The position numbers and the translations under genes were made by a program. DNA of 64,000 bases from Seminavis robusta. Its lineage: Eukaryota > Bacillariophyta > Bacillariophyceae > Naviculales > Naviculaceae. The stretch is from positions 1 through 64,000 of the forward strand of contig CAICTM010000067.1 of NCBI GenBank assembly GCA_903772945.1, in the 5' to 3' direction. Every line of letters starts with the position of its first letter. Positions within the stretch are counted from its first letter, which is position 1. Below, piece by piece: positions 1-10,857 of the stretch. The notes beneath the pieces are model-generated. The model ran no database searches and was not told where the DNA came from. It saw nothing but the letters and a program-made list of their open reading frames with translations.

Positions 1-4
1 TTAG

Positions 5-1098
5 CCTTTCCATAACTTTGATCATGCGAGCCATGTCATGATGTCAGTGTCCAAGCTCCTCTCCCGCATTGTTGCCCACTCTTCAGATCGAATTGATACA
101 TGCAAATGTGTGGCCTCCAGCCTCCATGACCATACTTATGGCATAACTTCGGATCCTCTTACCCAGTTTGCCTGTATCCTATCTGCATTGATTCATGATG
201 CCGATCATGTTGGTGTGCCCAATACTCAACTTGTGAAGGAAGAGACCGAAACAGCCAAGCGATACAAGGGCAAGAGTGTAGCTGAGCAGAACTCTGTTGT
301 ACTGTCGTGGGAGATGCTCTTGCGTCCTGAGTATTGTGACCTGAGGGGTGCCATCGCTGCAACAGATGCTGAGTGGACACGCCTCAAACAGCTTGTTGTC
401 AATTCTGTGATGGCTACTGACATCATGGACAAGGACCTGAAGGGGTTGCGCAATGTTAGATGGGAGAAGGCATTCTCAGAACAGGATCCAAGCGAGGATG
501 CACATGTGACCACCAACCGCAAGGCCACAATTGTTGTGAGTTTGAACTGCTTGTGGCTCTGGCCTGGATCTGCCTAGTATGCAGTATCTCATCCTGTGTT
601 TCCTTTGTGACCTCTGTAATTCCACAGATTGAGCACCTGATTCAGGCTTCCGATGTGGCTCACACAATGCAACACTGGCATGTGTACAGGGTAGGTCCAC
701 ACTGTATGTGCTCCTTCAATGAATGGTCTTTGCCATAACTAAACTTTGCTATCATTCGACCCCCTCAATTATAGAAATGGAACCAGAGGCTATTTGAGGA
801 GATGTACAAGGCCTACAAGGAGGGCCGTTCTGAGAAGGACCCTTCTGAATTCTGGTATAAGGGAGAGACTGGTTTCTTTGACTTCTACATCATCCCACTG
901 GCAAAGAAGTTAAAGGACTGTGGTGTTTTTGGGGTTGCCTCTGATGAGTACCTGACCTATGCCATTCAGAATCGGAGGGAATGGGAAGAGCGTGGGGAAG
1001 CAGTTGTCGATGAGATGATTGAAAAAGTGAAGGCAGTTTGGGAGGAAGAGGCCGAGACCACAGACACCTTTGTTGATGAAGCCAGCGTTTCACTTTGA
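5..1098 (+). CDS. 3'5'-cyclic nucleotide phosphodiesterase, C-terminal catalytic part (5' end outside window)
   Basis: Hydrolyses cAMP and/or cGMP; this is the class I PDE catalytic domain. Exons read as 5-535, 628-690 and 775-1098, with introns of 92 and 84 bp (gtgag...cag and gtagg...tag). The first visible exon probably starts at 5 after a TAG acceptor, because the frame upstream of the first ATG already reads PFHNFDHASHV, the family's HNxxHA motif with the general-acid His. The metal-site HD follows in LIHDADHVGVPN, and the second metal Asp in ASDVAHTMQHW, which spans the second exon. The tail is acidic and the stop is at 1096-1098. All visible catalytic residues are present, so the domain looks functional. 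In diatoms this domain is often joined to a membrane guanylate/adenylate cyclase; whether that holds here cannot be seen. Substrate preference is unknown. Confidence 0.93.
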
Positions 1099-2871
1099 AT
1101 GACTAGAGGTGAAGCAGGGTGTTTCCAATTTTTGGCCGATACATCATTTCTTTAAGTTTCTAAAGCTGAAACTTCCTACTGGTCCACCCAAAGCAGACAT
1201 CAGTGACATGGCAGTTGGGGAGTCTCCCTTTATCCCGGCACGGTGGGTAGGGCAAATTGATTTGCACGCACTAGTAGCACATTATGTATGCTATTACTGA
1301 TGTGCCATTCCAACAATTTGCTGAGAGTGAAGCCTCGTGCGTTGCGATGTGATGTGAGAAGTAGGAGGGGAAGGCTCATGTCTGCAGCAACAGCAGCAAT
1401 GTACGTACCCCGTGAGCGACTGTTGTCACTCAGTAGTCACATTTTGCTATCGTACTATGATTCGATTTAGCTATCATCACTTTAGTCCATGAAATTGTTC
1501 ACCGCGTCAGTTCCTGCGCAGAAAGAGCAACTGTGGTAGTCCTTCGTTGGTTCCCTCTGAGCCGGAGTGTCGCCAACGTAGTCCCTACTCCCGCTAATGG
1601 AACGCCGCAAATCTCACATGACCGCCATAGCTACCAAGCGAGCGAACTTACAAACAGCTGTTTCATTCAAACACGGCACATACGCACATGACGAAGCCCA
1701 AGCCAATCACCCACTTCGTGGACTCGAATGTGGCCATGATTAAATAATGTTCTCAATAGACCCCCCACATGGCGCCGAGTTTGCGGAAGCCACGACTCTA
1801 TCAATTCCTAGGATGCCACGAGATACATCGAGACAGCCATCGAGTAGTCGATGCATCTCCCACGCGCGATTCTGCTATCATTCGTTCCGTTGTTGCTCCA
1901 GTCGAGGCCTCGTAGTAGACGTCGTTGTCGGTCGTGGGCCCCACCATAGGCTCTATTCAATACACCAGTACTCTCGAGCACTTGTTCGGTCGTGATACCA
2001 CTGGGTCCTTCCGATGTAGATGTATACGGAGGCTTCCGGTATGCAATGGGCGTCGATGACAATGACACTTTCGGAAGGATCGAGAACCAGGCAATGTTGG
2101 AGATCACAACACCATGCATGGATTGAGATTACCTCAGATCGTGTTCCATTTGAATTCTGGTGTTGGAGTTGGAGCTGTCCGCGCGGCACCTCTCGCCTTG
2201 CAGCTGCCAATGATCGTAATCGTGACGGGAATTGCAAGCCGTGGCAAGAGAAGCCAAAGTTGGGACTGCAAGCGACACGAAAAGCATCTTCCTCCTGAAC
2301 CTGCGACGAACTACTAAACTCTGTTAGTGGAATTGATCATCGACCAATTCGATCAGCAAACATCGTTGCTTTGTCATTGCATCCATGCCGTGTTCAAGGG
2401 TCGCGACAAAAGCGATGCGATTCATCATTCGTCCGGGCCAAGGCTTGAGCCCTGAAGACAAGGTACCGGTATGAGTGTTGAGCTAGTTGATCCGTCCGCC
2501 GAATGTCGAGAAGGACGCCATCCAAAATTCACAAAAGACCAGCTGACAACGGAAGTGCCATTGTGAGCGTTACCGGTACGGCGGTACCCGTAAAAGTACT
2601 GGTACCAGGTACCAAGTATCAGCACCAAGGCCAGAAGGCGCCTCGGAGGTCGGGTGCACCTCGACCACGCTATACTCGTGACTTACTTTATCGATGGAGA
2701 AACTGTGCTTCCTAGAAATCCAAAGCAGCCGACCATGACGCACCAACCAAATCCAATCCACCGACAACAACTACTAGACTACTCTAGCTAGTACAACCGC
2801 AGAGACGCAGAGCTGTGCTTGTTTGTTGTTCTATTGTTACTTCCTGTTGAGTTAACAACACTGCCATCAAG
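1099..2871. other. Intergenic, 1.8 kb
   Basis: No coding region with recognisable family signals was found on either strand; the short open frames here overlap each other and have no conserved motifs. The right part (about 2460-2620) is dense in palindromic words built on GGTACC and TACCGGTA, which recur throughout the gaps of this window. It presumably holds the 3' UTR of the phosphodiesterase and the promoter of the carbonic anhydrase. Confidence 0.6.
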
Positions 2872-3702
2872 ATGAGTGGCATGGGTGTTCGAATGGTGAC
2901 AGCTGTCGCGAGTGCGATTCGCGGAGTTGGCAAGAGTTTGGACAAGGCGGGAGCCAACATGGAAGTGGCCAAGTACTCGGAAAAGCTGGTTCCCTCAACG
3001 CGGTTTGTGGCGGTCGATGGGGTGGCTCCTCGCGTTGCTGAGTATGGTACCTTTGTGGCTCCATCTGCCTCGGTGATTGGAGATGTCACGATTGGTCGCA
3101 ACTCGTCCATTTGGTATGGCAGCACCGTGCGTGGTGATGTCAATACCGTTTCCATTGGAGAACGTACGGCCATCATGGACCGTGCCGTCATTCATGTGGC
3201 CAAAATTCAAGGAGACAGTCCCACGAACATTGGAAACAATGTGACAGTAGGTGCCGGTGCTCTCATTCATGCGGCCACGGTGAAGGATTTGTGTGTTATT
3301 GGAGAATCTGCTCAAGTATTGGATGGTGCGTTAGTGGAATCCAATTCGATTGTCGATGTTGGTGCCGTTGTCACACCCGGAACGGTGGTTCCAGGAGGAG
3401 AATTGTGGGCTGGTGCTCCTGCCAAGAAGGTTCGAGAATTGACAGCAGAAGAAATTGCCAGTATTCCTCAAAAGGCCAGGGATGCCCTCGAGTTGGCATC
3501 GATGCATGCCGTTGAGAATTCCAAGGATTATGCTCAAGTCCAAGAGGAAGAAGATTGGATCGACTTCTTAGAGGATACCCAAGAAGATGATCCTCATCGA
3601 ACACCACCACCTGGCGATATCGATGATATTCAAGGAATGGGTCATCCGGGACGCATCTTTAATTCTACGTTGACTCATCCAGAAGAAGGAATCAAAAAGT
3701 AA
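2872..3702 (+). CDS. Gamma-class carbonic anhydrase-like protein
   Basis: A 276-residue left-handed beta-helix (hexapeptide repeat) protein of the gamma-CA/CAL family. In algae and plants these proteins sit in mitochondria, often in the extra domain of respiratory complex I. Residues 1-45 are rich in Ala, Arg, Ser and Lys and poor in acid, which fits a mitochondrial presequence. The hexapeptide core covers about 51-205 and has the structural Arg/Asp pair in STVRGDVN. Of the three zinc ligands expected from Methanosarcina Cam and plant gamma-CAs, His108 (VIHVA) and His133 (ALIHAA) are present. The middle one is Ala128 (VTVGAGALIH, where active members read VTVGHSAxLH). An acidic tail of about 60 residues follows the helix. 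Single exon; the start has ATG in a clean context. Catalysis is doubtful, so a structural complex I role is as likely. Confidence 0.9.
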   Translation: MSGMGVRMVTAVASAIRGVGKSLDKAGANMEVAKYSEKLVPSTRFVAVDGVAPRVAEYGTFVAPSASVIGDVTIGRNSSIWYGSTVRGDVNTVSIGERTAIMDRAVIHVAKIQGDSPTNIGNNVTVGAGALIHAATVKDLCVIGESAQVLDGALVESNSIVDVGAVVTPGTVVPGGELWAGAPAKKVRELTAEEIASIPQKARDALELASMHAVENSKDYAQVQEEEDWIDFLEDTQEDDPHRTPPPGDIDDIQGMGHPGRIFNSTLTHPEEGIKK

Positions 3703-3853
3703 AAAAGGCAAGTGGATGGAACGGATCATTGTTACGGGTTGCTTCCTGTCGATCTGTGATACTAGTATAATTAAATTTTAGCTAGTGAATGGTGTAAAGT
3801 GCGTGTTGATTCGGTTGGTGATGTAGCGATGCTGAATCGGGCCAATAGGCAAG

Positions 3854-5026
3854 CTAAGTCCAACCATTCCCTTTGGTCCGTTCATCATCAAAAAAATTGG
3901 CTTTCACCTTCCAGTTGTTTCCTGCCTCAATCCACTCCAAATCAGTAAGGTAGGCCCACCGACTGCGTGCTTTCTTCTCTGACTCTCGAATCACAAAGGG
4001 TACTTTCTTGTTGACTGAAGAAATCACTGAGGTACCCAGAGCTTTGAAAAGGTGCTGCAGTTCATTGTCATCGCAATACATTTGGATGTATGTCCATGAG
4101 TACCATTCAGCTGGAAGTCTAGGAACATCAAATGCTTTCTTTGGTTCCTGCCAGGGCCTGTTGGAAAGGTCGCTGACTGGTGCAATAACGTCTTCTTCCA
4201 AGGAGTACTGGCCGATGGCGATAGGTATGTCGGTTGCTCCATTTTTTGATCGAACCAACCACACTTCTCCACAGGCGGTCTGCTGCCAGCCCACAATCAG
4301 AAGGGCATGGTTTGAGCCCACCAGCCCATTCTGAAAGTCAGTTGCATGGGCACTGGCTTCAAAGAAGGGCTGTGAGTAACAGAAGGATGTTGAAACTACA
4401 GGCCCACGAGCCATAATTTCTTCCTTGATTTCATTGACAGAACCAAGAGGTTTGGAACCACCAAAGTCTTCAAACAGTTCCTTTGCTGTCTTTGCAGAAG
4501 CTTCCACAACATGATGATAGTTGTAGGTCACCTCTGTGGTCTTGCCATGCGCAATGGTACCACGGCAGTTGATGCACTTGTAGGCCATGGTCAACTCAAG
4601 TTCCTGTCCACTCACTCTGCAATCCCAGAATACATGTGGAGGCCCATTGATGCCAAGGGCATGGCTGGCCAAGAAAGCCCATTTGCCGTTGACATGGAAA
4701 TAGGAAGGCAGATTCATGTTCGTGTGCTGTTTCTTGCGTCTGGTGCGCTGCTTATGAAGACCTGTACCAGTGCACTGGTCAAAAAAGGTCTGTACATCCT
4801 GGAACCTCTTGGTAGCATGTTGTTTATCGTCATTATTCTTGTCTGGGTGGATGAGGAGTTTCAGCTGCCGAAAGGTACTTGCACGCTTTCTCTCATTGCA
4901 GAAACCTTCTTTATCCAAGGAAGGGTCCACAATCTGAAGGAGCCAAAAAAGAGCATCACGGCTTGGTTCCTCCTGCAAGGCTTTGTCCACTTGTTGGAGA
5001 ATGATTCGTCCAAAGCGAGCCTCCAT
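3854..5026 (-). CDS. J-domain protein with papain-like (C1) C-terminal half, copy 1
   Basis: 390 residues. The N-terminal part contains a short J-like region (about 15-85) with the diagnostic HPD in LKLLIHPDKNNDD and a following helix, ATKRFQDVQTFFDQC, so it may contact Hsp70. From about 130 to 290 the protein resembles the C-terminal lobe of a cathepsin-type C1 peptidase: an IKEEIMARGPVVSTSF segment, then GSNHALLIVGWQ with the catalytic His context, then GEVWLVRSKNG. The CGSCWAF active-site Cys segment is absent, and the Asn of WLVKNSWG is replaced, so peptidase activity is unlikely. A CINC pair lies in between. It is 3'-to-3' (convergent) with the carbonic anhydrase, 151 bp between stops. 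A diverged paralog lies at 20996-22147 on the other strand. The domain combination is not one I know by name. Confidence 0.85.
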   Translation of the reverse strand: MEARFGRIILQQVDKALQEEPSRDALFWLLQIVDPSLDKEGFCNERKRASTFRQLKLLIHPDKNNDDKQHATKRFQDVQTFFDQCTGTGLHKQRTRRKKQHTNMNLPSYFHVNGKWAFLASHALGINGPPHVFWDCRVSGQELELTMAYKCINCRGTIAHGKTTEVTYNYHHVVEASAKTAKELFEDFGGSKPLGSVNEIKEEIMARGPVVSTSFCYSQPFFEASAHATDFQNGLVGSNHALLIVGWQQTACGEVWLVRSKNGATDIPIAIGQYSLEEDVIAPVSDLSNRPWQEPKKAFDVPRLPAEWYSWTYIQMYCDDNELQHLFKALGTSVISSVNKKVPFVIRESEKKARSRWAYLTDLEWIEAGNNWKVKANFFDDERTKGNGWT

Positions 5027-5884
5027 GATTACAGAAATAAATTGTGTCGCTTGCTTGTACTATTGTGGCAGCACTCACAAAAGAAATGAATGAAAGGATA
5101 CATTTCGCGCAAGGATCGCTCTCATGGCAAGCGTGGAAACGCGAGGTCGTGGGCAATCATTTCGCACTTGGACTTCGCAAGGTCCCGAAACGGATCGAAC
5201 GATAGGTACGGGCATGGGCAGACGTTTGTAAACGTGACCGATTTTCAAAACCAATCTTTTAGTTTACCGTTTTGGCTTAGTTTCTTGCGGTTTTTGGCTC
5301 GTTTCAAGGACTGATTGAATCCTACCTCTCCCGTCTCCCACTTGATTCCAATATTCCTTTGCTTGCTGGGCTTCAAAGTCTATCCTGTACCCTTTTCTCC
5401 AACACCTTTGTCAAAACGTTGCCTGTCACCTCCGCGTTACGGTACCTGGTACCGGTATGGTAGCATCAACATGATACTAGTATTAGTTTCTTGACGGTTT
5501 TGGCTCGTTTCACGGAATGGTGATTGAATCTACGGTATCATACCCCTCTCCTAGACTACTAGACTACTTGATCCCAATAATCCTTAGCTTGTGGCGGGCA
5601 ACACCTGTCAAAACGTTGCCTACCGTCACACCACTTTTGCCTCCGCGTTTCAATGAGTGTTGTCCTTGGCGTCTCAACAAGCTACCGAATGGTTCTGCTG
5701 GCTTTAATCTAAATCTTTCGCTCGAATGAATCGAATCGAATCAATCGAATCAATCCTCGCTCTCCAACCACCAGATGTGTGGCGAAGCCTTCCGACCACA
5801 AACCGAAAATCCCCTTGGAAGCATTGGTCTCTTTCTTCCTCTGCTGTACCTATCTATCTTATCACCACCTAAGGTACTTTCAAG
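5027..5884. other. Intergenic, with an imperfect direct duplication
   Basis: Shared promoter space of the divergent J-domain gene (minus) and CCT3 (plus). Two imperfect copies of a roughly 165-bp segment lie here (see the repeat entry). A TACCTGGTACCGGTA cluster lies near 5440-5460. No gene seen. Confidence 0.6.
5276..5650 (+). repeat. Imperfect direct repeat, two copies of about 165 bp
   Basis: Copy 1 runs about 5276-5440 and copy 2 about 5487-5650. Shared landmarks in the same order are a TTTAG/TTAG TTTCTTG block, GGTTTTGGCTCGTTTCA, GATTGAATC, CTTGATCCCAAT-like text, GTCAAAACGTTGCCT and CCTCCGCGTT. Copies differ by many substitutions and small indels, so the duplication is not recent. The segment just after copy 2 (5671-5725) is also matched upstream of the adenylyltransferase gene at about 8610-8665. 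Confidence 0.75.
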
Positions 5885-7858
5885 ATGATGCAAATGGGTC
5901 CCGGTGGTCCTCCCGTCATGGTGCTCAGTAAGTTCTCTCGCTAGAAGTGTGGCTGCTGGCCAAAGGTTGCCTCGTTGGCGCTTGGCTGTTGTTAGTAACA
6001 AGCCATTTCATTCTTGTCTTTTTCTCACTTCACTATCATTGTCATCATTATCATTTAGACGCCAAGACACAACGTCAAACTGGCCGTGCGGCGCAATTGG
6101 GAAATATCGCAGCCGCTCGTGCCGTGGCCAATATTATCCGCACAACGTTGGGGCCTCGTTCGATGCTGAAAATGCTCTTGGATCCCATGGGCGGCATTGT
6201 CTTGACCAATGACGGACATTGCATTTTGCGCGAAGTCGATGTCAGTCATCCCACGGCCAAATCAATGATTGAATTGTCGCGGGCACAAGACGAAGAAGTG
6301 GGTGATGGCACCACTTCCGTCATTGTACTGGCCGCCCAAATGCTCCATGGCGCCGAACAATTTTTGCGACAGGAGCATACATATCATCCGACTGTACTCG
6401 TGCAGGCATACACCAAGGCACTCATGGATGCGTTGGAAATTTGTGAACAACACGCGATCGAAATTGATATTTTTTCCGATACCAAAAATCATCAGGACCT
6501 GCTCAAGAAATTGATCGAATCGTCGATTGGGACGAAATTCAGTGCGAGGTGGAATGATAAAATGGTCGAAATGGCACTGGCGGCTGTCTTGACCGTCGCC
6601 ACGCAGCACGCGCCCTCTCTGGCACTCTCCACGGCGGAGGAAACTAAGTCTTCCACTGTGAAGGACAAGGACTGGGAAGCGACGCCTCCCCCCGCCTCTG
6701 CAATCTACGAAGTCGATTTGAAACGCTACGCCAAGGTCGAAAAGATTCCCGGCGGAGAAATTGATGACTGTACCGTCCTCAAGGGCGTCATGTTCCAAAA
6801 AGACACGGTCCATTCCAAAATGAGACGTCGTATTGAAAATCCTCGCATTCTCCTTTTGGATTCCCCCCTCGAATACAAAAAGGGAGAATCCCAAACCCAA
6901 ATGGATATTAGTGGAGAAGACGACTGGAATACTCTGTTGAAAATGGAAGAGGAGTACGTCGAAAACATGTGTATGGAAATCATTGCGCACAAACCAGATA
7001 TTGTCATATCCGAAAAGGGTGTTTCGGATCTGGCGCAACATTATCTCGCCAAAGCCAATATTACGGCATTTCGCCGTCTCCGCAAAACGGACAACAATCG
7101 CATTGCCAAGGCCGTGGGAGCGACAATTGTCTCGAGAGCGGATGAAATTACCGAACGCGACATTGGCACCCATTGTGGATTGTTTGAAATGCGCAAAATT
7201 GGTGACGATTGGTTTTGTTTCTTGGAAGAGTGTCAAGACCCCAAGGCATGTACGATTATCCTGCGAGGTGGTTCCAAAGACGTGCTGAATGAAATCGAAC
7301 GCAATCTACACGATGCCATGCAAGTCGTTCGGAACGTCGTCTACAACCCCAAGTTGGTCTACGGTGGTGGTGCCATTGAAATGGCCATTGCCGTGGGATT
7401 GCGACGACAGGGACAAACGGTAGAAGGAATTCAGCAGGATCCCTACAAGGCGGTAGGAGAAGCCATGGAGATTATTCCACAAACGCTGGCACAGAATTGT
7501 GGGGTCAGTGTGATTCGGACCATTACCCAATTGAGAGCCAAGCATGCCGAAGCATATGACAAAAATAATAACAGTTCGGACAAGTTTGAGCCATGTTCGT
7601 GGGGAATCAACGGTGTGACTGGAGAGTTGGTGGATATGAAAGAGTATGGCATTTGGGAACCACTCAGTGTCAAGGTACAGACCATCAAGACCGCCATTGA
7701 GAGTGCTTGCATGATCTTGTACGTAGCCGAGTGTACAGTGGGGTTGTTGCCTCCTGTGTCATTGGTGTTTGATTGTTTTCTCACCTCTTCATTCGATTAT
7801 TATTTTTGCTTGCAGGCGTATCGATGACATCGTTTCTGGCTCCAAAAAGAAGGCTTGA
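5885..7858 (+). CDS. CCT3: T-complex protein 1 subunit gamma (CCT3)
   Basis: Subunit of the cytosolic TRiC/CCT chaperonin that folds actin, tubulin and other proteins using ATP. Exons are 5885-5927, 6059-7718 and 7816-7858, giving 581 residues. Exon 1 encodes MMQMGPGGPPVMVL and splices in phase to NAKTQRQTGR, matching the usual gamma-subunit N-terminus. Group II chaperonin motifs are intact: LDPMGGIVLTNDG near the N-terminus, QDEEVGDGTTSVIVLA for nucleotide binding, and VYGGGAIEM in the C-terminal equatorial domain. Exon 3 supplies the family ending, RIDDIVSGSKKKA. The subunit-specific PMGGI and RTTLGP segments favour gamma over other subunits. Introns are 131 and 97 bp. Somewhat longer than animal CCT3 (about 545) through an insertion in the apical domain near 250 (a stretch rich in Ser, Thr and Lys). 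Confidence 0.96.
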
Positions 7859-8732
7859 GGTGGTTGCAAGGAAGAAGCGAGGAGGATGATGTAGCCAATG
7901 GAGAATGTACACAGCCACCCCTACCGCACTAGAACTTTGCCAGCGCATTCCTTAGGAAAAATATTAAATGGAAATAGAACTAGTTTTGGTTTGCTAGCTA
8001 CTGGTCTAGGTGCTGGTAGTTCGTTAATATCTCAATGGCATTGCGCTGGACTATTTTGGAGTTACTCTACGTAGTAGCTTACCGTTTGGTGGTTAGAAGT
8101 ACACGACGTAGGGAGAAAGCCTCGGAAGGAAAATGCTCTTTTTGGGTCAAAAATTGTCGGATTTACTCGCTTCGGTAGTGGACAAACAGGCCGAGCTAGC
8201 GAATGATTGAATCGAATCCCAGACAGCGTAGTCGACTTCCTCCGCACAGTACGGTATCATCTCTAATACTGTTTCTATATATTCTCAATCCGATTGATTG
8301 TCATGGTGACTATGCGATCGCTAGCTAGATAGTTAGGTGCCATCATCATCTTCCTCACCTTGGGCATCATCGCTGGACTGCTGCTGGGTTTGCCGAACGG
8401 CTGCTTCGATAGCATCTGCACTAAAGAACCCTGCAAAATCTGCGTGTCGGGCATCACGATTATTGTCGCCATTGGGAAAGGCGCAGAACTCACACATAAT
8501 TGTATACTACTTTGGTGGAGGAAACACGAGAGGAGAGTTGGTTGGTGTGGAGGTGCTGTTGGAAGAGGAACCGATGCTTGTGGGTGTGGCTTTTGGGACG
8601 GTAGATAAATCTCAACACGGTACCGAATGGTCCTGCTGGCTTCAAACCATATCTTTTTCGCACCTCACATCCGTCCTCAAACTCTCACTTTTTACGGGAG
8701 ATAGACTATTCTTATCACAGCAAGCCAGCAAG
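7859..8732. other. Intergenic, with open 5' region of the next gene
   Basis: CCT3 3' UTR and promoter of the adenylyltransferase. The frame of the next gene stays open back to 8337, but that stretch has no domain and contains a segment (about 8610-8665, TACCGAATGGTCCTGCTGGCTT) similar to non-coding sequence at 5671-5725, so I treat it as untranslated. Confidence 0.55.
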
Positions 8733-10499
8733 ATGACAGAAGAGACATGCAGTAGCAGTGCTGATGAGTTGTTATTACTACCACCTAAAAGTTCGTCCCG
8801 TCCTCTTCGAATCGGTGTGTTTGGTGGATCGTTCAATCCCATTCATTTGGGACATGCGTTGTTGGCCATTACGACGCAGCAGACCAAGCCGGTCGATCAA
8901 GTGGTACTGGTGCCTGTGTACAAGCATGCTGTGAAGCGCGACTTGTTGCCATTTGACGATCGAGTGCAAATGTGTCAATTGGCAGTGGCGCCGTTTTCCA
9001 GTGACAATCGGATCGTGGTGAGTCGAGTGGAAGAACGGGTGGGAGCTTCGAATGGGGTCATGTTGAAGGGTCTCAAGGACGAGTATCCGACGGGGACCCA
9101 ATTCCTGTACATTTGCGGAGATGACTTTTTCCGGTGGATGGAAAAACCAAAGGGATTGGAAACACTGGAACAAGTCGATGGACTCATTGTACAACGGCGA
9201 CTTCACAAACACGACAATAACGACCGATTCTTCAAGGAGCCCTTTGACGAACAACGAGTCCGTGCTGTGGCCGCTCGATTGAATTTGACCATTGATTTCA
9301 TTTATGGAGAATTGCCCCACTTTTCATCGACTCTGGTACGAAGAGCTCCGGGACATTGGAGATCCTTTCTACCACAAACAGTAGCCACGTACCTGGAACA
9401 ACGACCGCATCTTCTAGAGATTTTGATTCACAACCTAGAGGTAGATTCCGAAAAGGAAATGCAGCAGTCGCAGTCGACCAATAACAATGAAAAACAACAC
9501 GAATCTTCACCCAGTCATTCTTCCACGAGCACCGATGGTGCTGAAACCAGCATCCAAAAAATCAACAATCAAACCACGACAGCAGCCGAATGGGTCATTC
9601 GAGGACTCAACATGGTCCATGCACTGCAATTGGAACGTGGGAGATCCGGACTTTTGTTGTCATTGGGCACATCGCAGGCGGCGCAAGACTTAAATGGCGT
9701 CCAAACAAAGACGGATGATATCATTCAGCAAGTTCTACAAGATACTACTCTTACTGCGCTAAAAGATACTGCTGGATCCTTCCAGGAAGAAGTCATGGGG
9801 TTGGCATTGGAACTTCAGCAAGTACCCGTTTGGTTGAAACGAGATCGATCCGTATTGAAACAGCGATGCGGCTCTCTCGTCCATCGAAAGGGAATTGAGG
9901 GATGGTTGGCACGAGCTGCATTGGTCGAAAAATTCAATCCCCGCATTGATGTCCTACGGTTAAGTCTGCTTCGGGCATTGACCGAAATTCGAAACCACAA
10001 CAACAACAATAGCGATCAAGACAATACTGACGATCGTGACTTGATGCCGGAACTACTTTGGAAATGGAGTCAAGCCAAGGAGGCACTGGGGCGACAACGA
10101 GCCTTTGTATGTGCCGGGGGGCCCAATGCACCCTTTATGATTGTCCAATCCATGGAAATGCGACAGCGACTCAACGAATGTATTCAAGAAAAGGATCGAA
10201 GTATTGCCAGAGTCCTGTCGCTGGTCAATGAGCAACAACAGCAATCCACGCCCGATGCCCTACATCGGCTCCTGGAAAATGTCACTTGGTGGGAATGGAA
10301 GTTGATGCGATCCTTCGCACCCAGTACTCCACTCTCCTTGGTACACAAGTTATTGTCCAAAACCATTATTCCTACGGACAGCAGCAGCCATCCACAAGAG
10401 CAATTTCACGTGGAAAAATTCTTTGATGCCTCGACCACTGCCATTGACTTTTTGCTGACGTTCACCAAAGCTTTGGCTGCTTCCGCGTGTGCAGGTTAG
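8733..10499 (+). CDS. NadD-type nicotinate-nucleotide adenylyltransferase fused to a NIT-like domain
   Basis: 588 residues from the ATG at 8733. Residues 26-225 form a nucleotidyltransferase of the NadD/NMNAT fold, which joins ATP with NaMN or NMN to make the NAD precursor. Visible motifs are IGVFGGSFNPIHLGHALLA (HxGH ATP site), an ICGDDFFRW segment, and HFSSTLVRR, equivalent to the ISSTxxR ATP-binding motif. The C-terminal half (about 285-560) resembles the NIT (nitrate/nitrite-sensing) helical domain of bacterial receptors: VHALQLERGRSGLLLSLG in the first half and AKEALGRQRAFVCAG in the second, at the places where NIT domains have LQxERG and KExxGxERA. A Gln/Ser/Asn-rich linker (about 240-280) joins the two. 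An upstream in-frame extension to 8337 is possible but lacks any domain. The adenylyltransferase call is firm; the NIT call is by motif only. Confidence 0.88.
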   Translation: MTEETCSSSADELLLLPPKSSSRPLRIGVFGGSFNPIHLGHALLAITTQQTKPVDQVVLVPVYKHAVKRDLLPFDDRVQMCQLAVAPFSSDNRIVVSRVEERVGASNGVMLKGLKDEYPTGTQFLYICGDDFFRWMEKPKGLETLEQVDGLIVQRRLHKHDNNDRFFKEPFDEQRVRAVAARLNLTIDFIYGELPHFSSTLVRRAPGHWRSFLPQTVATYLEQRPHLLEILIHNLEVDSEKEMQQSQSTNNNEKQHESSPSHSSTSTDGAETSIQKINNQTTTAAEWVIRGLNMVHALQLERGRSGLLLSLGTSQAAQDLNGVQTKTDDIIQQVLQDTTLTALKDTAGSFQEEVMGLALELQQVPVWLKRDRSVLKQRCGSLVHRKGIEGWLARAALVEKFNPRIDVLRLSLLRALTEIRNHNNNNSDQDNTDDRDLMPELLWKWSQAKEALGRQRAFVCAGGPNAPFMIVQSMEMRQRLNECIQEKDRSIARVLSLVNEQQQQSTPDALHRLLENVTWWEWKLMRSFAPSTPLSLVHKLLSKTIIPTDSSSHPQEQFHVEKFFDASTTAIDFLLTFTKALAASACAG

Positions 10500-10857
10500 A
10501 CTAGCTAAGCCTGCTTTTGGCTTAGTCAAGTCAAATGCATGGCAGCACTGAGAAGTATCATAAGGGTTTCCAGTTTCTTGCTACTATCAGCTAGATAGAT
10601 TGGTTCCGATCCTTGGAAAGGATCAAATAAATAATTTGAAGTTCGCAAATCTATCTTAAATACAAGGTAGGAGTGCATTTTCCCCGCAACGATCCACGTC
10701 TGAGCCTGAGCAACGAATGAGCAATGACAAAAGGAGTGCAGCGACAAGAGAGGCAGCGACAAGAGGAGCTGCAGCACCCTCCTCCGCTTGCCCATCCATT
10801 CTTGTAGGGTTGTAGAAGAGCACCTTGGCCAAAGAGGAATAGTTACTTGGGCCCGCC
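10500..10857. other. Intergenic, 358 bp
   Basis: Terminator and promoter space between two co-directed genes. No additional gene or repeat seen. Confidence 0.5.

Noticed and set aside
6262-7236. Open frame of 324 residues on the minus strand
   Set aside because: Fully antisense to the CCT3 domain; composition is the mirror of that gene and it shows no family motif.
8337-8732. In-frame N-terminal extension of the NadD-NIT protein
   Set aside because: No targeting or domain features, and part of it matches non-coding sequence near 5700.
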